Positions 58,744 through 64,000 of a DNA stretch of 64,000 nucleotides are shown here, one piece after another. Each line of letters opens with the position of its first letter. Positions within the stretch are counted from its first letter, which is position 1. The DNA is from Burkholderiaceae bacterium (GTDB lineage Bacteria; Pseudomonadota; Gammaproteobacteria; Burkholderiales; Burkholderiaceae_C), in assembly GCA_016790175.1 (NCBI GenBank), contig JAEUPI010000074.1:28728-92727 (forward strand), written 5' to 3'. The position numbers and the translations under genes were made by a program. The notes below the pieces were generated by a model, which was not told the origin of the DNA, searched no databases, and saw nothing but the letters and a program-made list of their open reading frames with translations.

Positions 58744-61164
58744 ATGGCCGATCCGAAGTACATCCGCTGGTTCGCCGATCTGTCGATGAAGGATCTGGCC
58801 TCGGTCGGGGGCAAGAACGCGTCGCTCGGCGAGATGTTCCAGGAATTGCAGCCGCTCGGGGTGCGGATCCCCGACGGCTTTGCCGTCACGGCGCAGGCTT
58901 ACCGCGACGCGCTCGACGCTGCCGGCGCCTGGCCCAAATTGCACGCGCTGCTCGACACGCTCGACAAGCGCGATGTCGAGGCGCTGGCGCATGCCGGGGC
59001 GCAGGCGCGCGAGATCGTGTACGCGGCGGCCATGCCGCCGGCGGTGGACGATGCGATCCGCACCGCATGGCGTGAGCTGCAGGCCAAGGTCGGCCCGGGG
59101 CTGAGCGTGGCGGTGCGTAGCTCGGCCACGGCCGAAGACCTGCCCAACGCCAGCTTCGCCGGCCAGCACGACACCTACCTCAACATCCGCGGCGAGCAGA
59201 TGCTGGTCGACGCCGTCAAGCGCTGCCAGGCGTCGCTGTTCACCGACCGCGCGATCTCCTACCGCATCGATCAGGGCTTCGACCACTTCAAGGTCTTCCT
59301 GTCGGTGGCGGTGATGCAGATGGTGCGCAGCGACCAGGCCGCGAGCGGCGTGATGTTCACGATCGACACCGAGTCCGGCCACCCCGACGTGGCCTTCATC
59401 ACCGCGGCCTGGGGCCTGGGCGAAAACGTGGTGCAGGGCGCGGTGGATCCCGACGAGTTCTACGTCCACAAGCCCACCTTCAAGGCCGGCCACCGCTGCG
59501 TGCTGCGCAAGCGGCTGGGGCGCAAGCAGATCCGCATGGTCTACAGCGGCGGTCGCACGCGCGAGCCGGTGCTCAACCAGCCGACGCCGCCGGAAGACCG
59601 CGCGCGTTTCTGCCTCAGCGACGCCGACGTGCTCGAGCTCGCCGACGCCGGCATCAAGATCGAGGAGCACTACAGCCGCCGCGCCGGCACCTGGCGGCCG
59701 ATGGACATCGAATGGGCCAAGGACGGCCCTGACGGCAAGATCTACATCGTGCAGGCGCGGCCCGAGACGTCGGCATCGCAGCGCGCGGCCAACGTGATCG
59801 AGGAGTTCGTGCTCGAGGGCAAGGCGGCCGTGCGCGTGCAGGGCCGCTCGGTGGGCGAGCGCATCGCCACCGGCGGCGTGCGGCGCATCGCCAACGCATC
59901 GCAACTGCACCTGTTCAAGCCCGGTGAAGTGCTGGTGGCTGACACCACCACGCCCGACTGGGAACCGGTGATGAAGACCGCCGCGGCGATCGTCACCAAC
60001 CGCGGTGGGCGCACCTGTCACGCCGCGATCGTCGCCCGCGAACTGGGCATCCCGGCGGTCGTCGGCGCCGAAGGCGCGAGCGAGAAGCTCAAGGACGGCG
60101 AGCCGGTGACGGTGTCCTGCGCCGAGGGCGACATCGGCCGCGTCTACGAGGGCGTGCTGAAGTTCCGCGTCGACAAGAGCGACCTCACCGGCTTCCAGCG
60201 CCCGGCCACCGAGGTGATGGTCAACCTGGGCAACCCGGAGCTCGCTTTCAAGACCGCATTGCTGCCGTGCGACGGCGTCGGCCTGGCGCGGATGGAGTTC
60301 ATCATCAACGAGCACATCAAGGTGCATCCGATGGCGGTGCTGCACCCGGAGCGCATCGTCGATGCGGTGGTGCGTGCCCGCGTGCAGGCACAGTCGGCGG
60401 GCTACCCTGACGGTGCCCGCTACTTCATCGAGAAACTGGCCGAAGGCGTGGGCACCATTGCCGCGGCGTTCTACCCACGGCCGGTGATCGTGCGCCTGTC
60501 GGACTTCAAGAGCAATGAGTACGCTGCGCTGTTGGGCGGCCGCGACTTCGAGCCACACGAAGAGAACCCGATGCTGGGCTTCCGTGGCGCCGCGCGCTAC
60601 ATCCACCCGGCGTACGAGGAAGGCTTCGCGCTCGAATGTGCGGCACTCAAGCGCGTGCGCGAGACGATGGGCCTCGTCAATCTGAAGTTGATGGTGCCGT
60701 TCTGCCGCCGGCTCGACGAAGCGCGGCGCGTGCTCGACACGATGGCGAAATACGGCTTGAAGCGCGGCGAGAACGGCCTGCAGGTCTATGTGATGTGCGA
60801 GATCCCGAACAACGTGCTGCTGATCGACGAGTTCGCGCAGCTCTTTGACGGCTTCTCGATCGGCAGCAACGACCTGACCCAGCTCACGCTCGGCGTCGAT
60901 CGCGACAGTGCCATCGTGGCCGACTCGTTCGACGAGCGCGACCCCGGCATGCGCAAGATGCTCAAGCTCGCGGTCGAGGGTGCCCGACGCAACGGCCGCC
61001 ACAGCGGCATCTGCGGCCAGGCGCCGTCGGACCACATCGACGTGGCGCGCTACCTGGTCGAGCTCGGCATCGACAGCATCAGCCTCACACCGGACCGCGT
61101 GCTGCGCACCATGCAGGCGGTGCGCGAGATCGAACAGGCACAGGGCCGGACGGCGCGAGGTTAA
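58744..61164 (+). CDS. ppsA: Phosphoenolpyruvate synthase
   Basis: An 806-residue protein (E. coli PpsA is 792). N-terminal ATP-binding PEP/pyruvate domain (ASVGGKNASLGEMFQEL, AVRSSATAEDLPNASFAGQHDTYLN), the phospho-histidine domain with the catalytic His in GGRTCHAAIVARELGIPAVVG, and the C-terminal PEP/pyruvate barrel (SIGSNDLTQLTLGVDRDS, HSGICGQAPSD). It converts pyruvate and ATP to PEP in gluconeogenesis. ATG 58744 has GGGAGG upstream. It converges on a glucan phosphorylase gene, linking PEP supply and glycogen breakdown loosely. Confidence 0.95.
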   Translation: MADPKYIRWFADLSMKDLASVGGKNASLGEMFQELQPLGVRIPDGFAVTAQAYRDALDAAGAWPKLHALLDTLDKRDVEALAHAGAQAREIVYAAAMPPAVDDAIRTAWRELQAKVGPGLSVAVRSSATAEDLPNASFAGQHDTYLNIRGEQMLVDAVKRCQASLFTDRAISYRIDQGFDHFKVFLSVAVMQMVRSDQAASGVMFTIDTESGHPDVAFITAAWGLGENVVQGAVDPDEFYVHKPTFKAGHRCVLRKRLGRKQIRMVYSGGRTREPVLNQPTPPEDRARFCLSDADVLELADAGIKIEEHYSRRAGTWRPMDIEWAKDGPDGKIYIVQARPETSASQRAANVIEEFVLEGKAAVRVQGRSVGERIATGGVRRIANASQLHLFKPGEVLVADTTTPDWEPVMKTAAAIVTNRGGRTCHAAIVARELGIPAVVGAEGASEKLKDGEPVTVSCAEGDIGRVYEGVLKFRVDKSDLTGFQRPATEVMVNLGNPELAFKTALLPCDGVGLARMEFIINEHIKVHPMAVLHPERIVDAVVRARVQAQSAGYPDGARYFIEKLAEGVGTIAAAFYPRPVIVRLSDFKSNEYAALLGGRDFEPHEENPMLGFRGAARYIHPAYEEGFALECAALKRVRETMGLVNLKLMVPFCRRLDEARRVLDTMAKYGLKRGENGLQVYVMCEIPNNVLLIDEFAQLFDGFSIGSNDLTQLTLGVDRDSAIVADSFDERDPGMRKMLKLAVEGARRNGRHSGICGQAPSDHIDVARYLVELGIDSISLTPDRVLRTMQAVREIEQAQGRTARG

Positions 61165-61174
61165 GCGACGCACT

Positions 61175-61251
61175 TCAGTCTGCCCCCTTGGCGCCTTCGG
61201 CGCCGTCCCCCCGATGGGGAACGAGCGATCTTGGGGCGGCCCGGCGATCGC
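61175..61251. repeat. Convergent-gene intergenic hairpin element
   Basis: Between the stops of ppsA and the glucan phosphorylase. It contains GGCGCC-TTC-GGCGCC (61190-61204) and TCCCC-CCGAT-GGGGA (61206-61220), then GAGCGATCTTGGGGCGGCCCGGCG. The texture matches a recurrent intergenic element I recall from Burkholderiales genomes, often between convergent genes. It may act as a bidirectional terminator, but it has no T-run. Confidence 0.5.
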
Positions 61252-63390
61252 TCAGCCGCGCCGGTACACCCGATCGGCGTACTCGCGCAACATGCGCTTG
61301 GCCGAGAAGCGCGGTCCATGTGTCGTCAGGCTGCGCCGCATCATCGCCACCCAGCGTTGCGGCACGCCATCGGCGTCGCGGTCGTGGAACATCGGCACCA
61401 CCTGCTGCTCGAGCAAGGCGAACAGGGCGCTGGCGTCGCGCCAGTCCTGCGCCGCGTGGTCGGCGTCGACGCTGCCGTCGATGGCCCAGCCGTTGCCGCC
61501 GTCGTAGGCCTCGGCCCACCAGCCGTCGAGCACCGACAACTGCAGACCCCCGCCGAGCACCGACTTCATGCCGCTGGTGCCGCTGGCCTCGAGCGGCGGT
61601 CGCGGCAGGTTGACCCACACGTCGCATCCGGCCACCAGTTGACCGGCCAACGCGATGTCGTAGTCCTCGAGAAACGCGGCGCGCCCCGCCACGCCGCGCG
61701 CACCTTTCAGCGCGAACACGCGGCGCACCACCTCCTTCGCCTCATGGTCGTCGGGGTGGGCCTTGCCGGCAAAGACGAACTGCACCGGTCGCTCGCCAGC
61801 CACCAGCGCAACCGCCCGTTCGGGCATCACCGCCAGCAGGTGCAGCCGCTTGTAGGTCGCCAGCCGGCGCGCGAAGCCGATGGTCAGTCGGCCGGGATCG
61901 AAGCCACTGCCGCCGGCTTGCGCATAGGCCAGCGGTTCGCCACGGCGCAGCCGGTCGCCGGTGGCACGCTGCGCGACCATCTCCACCAGTTGCTGGCGTG
62001 CGGCACAGCGCGCTGCCCAGAGCTCGGCCGCAGGAATGTCGTTCACCGCGGCCCAGGTCTCGGGCCGGTCGGCGCGTGACAGCCAGCCTGCGCCCAGGTG
62101 CCGGTCCAGCAGCTCGCGCATCGGGCCCTGCAACCAGGTGGGCACATGCACGCCGTTGGTGACATGCCCGATGGGCACCCCTTCCACGGCGCGCCCTGGG
62201 AACAAGGGTTGCCACATCGCACGTGCCACCTCCCCATGGCGACGGCTCACCGCATTGGCTTGCCGGCTGGCGCGCAACGCCAGCGCCGTGAAGCCCGAGG
62301 GCTGATCGCGGTTGGCGCTGTCCATGCGGCCGAGCGCCAGAAAGCGCTCATGATCGCCGGCCAGATCGGCCACGCGGCCCAGCATCGGCAGCAGCTCGTT
62401 GCGGTGATAGGTCTCGTTGCCCGCCGCGACCGGCGTGTGGGTGGTGAACACCACCTGGTCGCGCACCCGGCGCCAGGCGGCTTCGTCGTCGCCAGCCGGC
62501 CGCCCGGCGCGCGCGTGTGCGAGCAGCTCGAAGACGCCCAGCGCCGGATGGCCTTCGTTGAAGTGGTGCACGCAAGGCTGGATGCCGAGTGCGCGCAACG
62601 CGCGCACCCCACCGACGCCGAGCACCGCATACTGGGCCAGCCGGATCGCGCGATTGCTCTCGTACAGACGCGAGGTGATCCAGCGCCCGACGGCGCTGTT
62701 CTCGGGCCGGTCGGTGTCCAGCAGATACAGCGGCACGCGGCCGACATCGACGCGCCAGATCTGGGCGACGACGTCCTCGCCGTTGACCGGGACCGTGACC
62801 GTCAGCGCCTGCCCATCGCCCGCGCTGACCCTCACACAAGGCAGCCGCTCGGGGTCGGCGTCGAGCCAGTACTCGTGCTGGTAGCCGGTGACGTCGATGC
62901 GCTGGTGGAAATAGCCGGTGCGGTACAGCAGCCCAACGCCGACCATCGGCAGGGCCAGGTCGGAGGCTTCTTTCAGAATGTCGCCGGCCAGGATGCCGAG
63001 GCCGCCGGAATAGATCGGCAACGATCCATGGACGCCGAACTCGGCGCAGCAGAAGGCCACCGGCCGCTCAGGGCTGGCCGCGCAGGCAAGCCACGGGCGC
63101 TCGCGGTCGGCGCGCAGTTCCCTGGCCAGACGTTCGACGCGGGCCACGAATGCCGCGTCCCCGGCGACCTGCTCGAGCCTGGCGTGCGGCATTTCGGTGA
63201 GGGTTCGCCTGGGGTTGGCACCGGTACGAGCCCAGCGATCGGGATCGAGTGCCCGAAACGTTGCTGCACCGTCGGCCGACCAGGCCCAGCGGTAGTCGTA
63301 GGCGATGCGCGCCAGCGCACGCAGTGGCTCGGGCAAAGTCTGCGCCAGGTCGGCCACCGCTCGTTCGATGTCGCTGTCACCAGGAAACAT
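61252..63390 (-). CDS. glgP: Alpha-glucan phosphorylase (GT35)
   Basis: A 712-residue phosphorylase of the short type: AYDYRWAWSADG near the start, FCCAEFGVHGSLPIYSGGLGILAGDILKEASDLALP, HFNEGHPALGVFEL, the substrate and phosphate segments THTPVAAGNETYHR and GFARRLATYKRL (pyridoxal phosphate Lys region is FAGKAHPDD and EASGTSGMKSVLGG). It releases glucose-1-phosphate from glycogen or maltodextrins. Classical glycogen phosphorylases are about 800-850 residues, so this belongs to the TIGR02094-like short branch. ATG 63390 has AGGGAAGAG upstream. Confidence 0.9.
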   Translation of the reverse strand: MFPGDSDIERAVADLAQTLPEPLRALARIAYDYRWAWSADGAATFRALDPDRWARTGANPRRTLTEMPHARLEQVAGDAAFVARVERLARELRADRERPWLACAASPERPVAFCCAEFGVHGSLPIYSGGLGILAGDILKEASDLALPMVGVGLLYRTGYFHQRIDVTGYQHEYWLDADPERLPCVRVSAGDGQALTVTVPVNGEDVVAQIWRVDVGRVPLYLLDTDRPENSAVGRWITSRLYESNRAIRLAQYAVLGVGGVRALRALGIQPCVHHFNEGHPALGVFELLAHARAGRPAGDDEAAWRRVRDQVVFTTHTPVAAGNETYHRNELLPMLGRVADLAGDHERFLALGRMDSANRDQPSGFTALALRASRQANAVSRRHGEVARAMWQPLFPGRAVEGVPIGHVTNGVHVPTWLQGPMRELLDRHLGAGWLSRADRPETWAAVNDIPAAELWAARCAARQQLVEMVAQRATGDRLRRGEPLAYAQAGGSGFDPGRLTIGFARRLATYKRLHLLAVMPERAVALVAGERPVQFVFAGKAHPDDHEAKEVVRRVFALKGARGVAGRAAFLEDYDIALAGQLVAGCDVWVNLPRPPLEASGTSGMKSVLGGGLQLSVLDGWWAEAYDGGNGWAIDGSVDADHAAQDWRDASALFALLEQQVVPMFHDRDADGVPQRWVAMMRRSLTTHGPRFSAKRMLREYADRVYRRG

Positions 63391-63499
63391 GCTCTTCCCT
63401 CATTTCGTCCGACATCCACTCACGACTGCCCGGATCGACACGATGAGTTCCCCCCTCGATCCAGCGATTGCGTCCGGTCAATGCATGGTGCCGAGCACT

Positions 63500-63518
63500 A
63501 CGATCACGGCGTGATCGT
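63500..63518. promoter_or_regulatory. Perfect inverted repeat, possible operator
   Basis: ACGATCAC-GGC-GTGATCGT, an 8-bp perfect inverted repeat with 3-bp centre in the 220-bp gap between the phosphorylase and the GST gene. No typical promoter hexamers are clear around it. It could be a repressor site for the downstream or divergent gene. Confidence 0.35.
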
Positions 63519-63610
63519 TCCGGAAGGGCTGCCACGGCCGCGGCGACGGTGGTTCAATGCGGCCAAGGCAGACGGAAACTCCACGAAAAATCGCGACGAT
63601 CGCCACCACC

Positions 63611-64000
63611 ATGATCACACTCTACGACTGCGCCACCGCACCGAGCCCGCGGCGTGCGCGCATCCTGCTCGCCGAAAAAGGCATCGCACACGAAACGGTG
63701 CAAGTCGACCTGCGCGCCGGCGAGCAGCTTGGCGAGGCCTTCCGCCGCATCAACCCGCAATGCACGGTGCCCGTGCTGCGCACCGACGACGGTGCCCTGC
63801 TGACCGACAACGCGGCGATCGCCGCCTACCTCGAGGCGGCGTTTCCCGAGCCGCCGCTCCTGGGCGTCACGCCGCTCGAGAAGGCCGAGGTCGCGAGCTG
63901 GAACTGGCGCGTCGAGTTCGAGGGCCTGCTCGCAATTGCCGAAGCCATGCGCAACAGCGCGCCGGCGATGGCCCGCCGCGCGCTGCCCGGGCCGCAGAAC
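63611..64000 (+). CDS. Glutathione S-transferase, 3' partial
   Basis: The frame from ATG 63611 stays open to the window end (130 residues seen). It starts ITLYDCATAPSPRRARILLAEKGIAHETVQVDLRAGEQLGEAFRRINPQCTVPVLRTDDGALLTDNAAIAAYLEAAFP, the thioredoxin-like N-domain of a GST (TVPVL cis-Pro, and the acid/Asn pair DNAAI), then the beginning of the helical domain. Family members conjugate or reduce via glutathione; the C-terminal substrate domain lies beyond the window. Start context is poor (no strong ribosome site). Confidence 0.85.
   Translation, partial: MITLYDCATAPSPRRARILLAEKGIAHETVQVDLRAGEQLGEAFRRINPQCTVPVLRTDDGALLTDNAAIAAYLEAAFPEPPLLGVTPLEKAEVASWNWRVEFEGLLAIAEAMRNSAPAMARRALPGPQN

Overview
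The window is high-GC DNA (roughly 70%) with tightly packed genes, many ATGA or GTGA stop/start overlaps and short intergenic stretches. Gene content (MCE/Mla-type transport, PpsA, GlgP-type phosphorylase, RlhA, ThrH, ApbE, TonB receptor, LdtD/MepK) points to a Gram-negative betaproteobacterium, most likely Burkholderiales; the genus cannot be fixed from the sequence. No rRNA, tRNA, CRISPR array, insertion sequence or phage module was seen. The window cuts a molybdopterin oxidoreductase at its left end and a glutathione S-transferase at its right end.

Layout. 1-7.5 kb: molybdopterin oxidoreductase, ThrH phosphatase, RlhA rRNA hydroxylase and a TonB-dependent receptor. 7.5-14 kb: a DUF6502 protein with a small GGTG-type lipoprotein, divergent from a beta-propeller lipoprotein across an operator-like palindrome; then a diiron-type PF10118 protein, a luciferase-like oxidoreductase, a histidine phosphatase and a bidirectional terminator. 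14-20.5 kb: TPR protein and HupE/UreJ permease convergent with DUF4198 (probable metal uptake), then a saccharopine dehydrogenase-like oxidoreductase and an aldo/keto reductase. 20.8-24.2 kb: a large secreted protein with Ig-like repeats and a TbpB-like C-terminus.

24.3-31.4 kb is a candidate regulon around a SARP-type (BTAD/NB-ARC/TPR) activator: alpha/beta hydrolase and an unknown helical protein on one side, a methyltransferase and a vanadium haloperoxidase-like protein on the other. Both sides carry the same 9-bp direct repeat at 11-bp period. 31.5-34.4 kb is a TetR-controlled operon encoding a hydrolase-glycosyltransferase fusion. 34.6-37 kb: MddA-type methanethiol methyltransferase and an acyl-CoA synthetase. 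37-40 kb: DUF4266-DUF3570-ApbE-TlpA operon, probably envelope redox or flavinylation related. 40-44.4 kb: small outer-membrane protein, XRE-type regulator, MepK-LdtD cell-wall pair and a methyltransferase. 44.5-47.7 kb: small envelope proteins, a VTT membrane protein, YciI, and an unusual J-domain/zinc-ribbon/PilZ fusion.

47.7-51.2 kb holds two tandem paralogous secreted proteins that I read as uncharacterised caspase-like (clan CD) proteins with helical-repeat C-termini. 51.3-57.7 kb: an SDR enzyme and a six-gene minus-strand run (degenerate GGDEF protein, cytochrome c lipoprotein, MCE permease, ATPase, MlaD-like protein, auxiliary lipoprotein). 57.8-64 kb: YghU-type GST, PpsA convergent with alpha-glucan phosphorylase, and a partial GST. 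The strongest candidates for something undescribed are the SARP regulon with its paired direct repeats and the tandem caspase-like pair.
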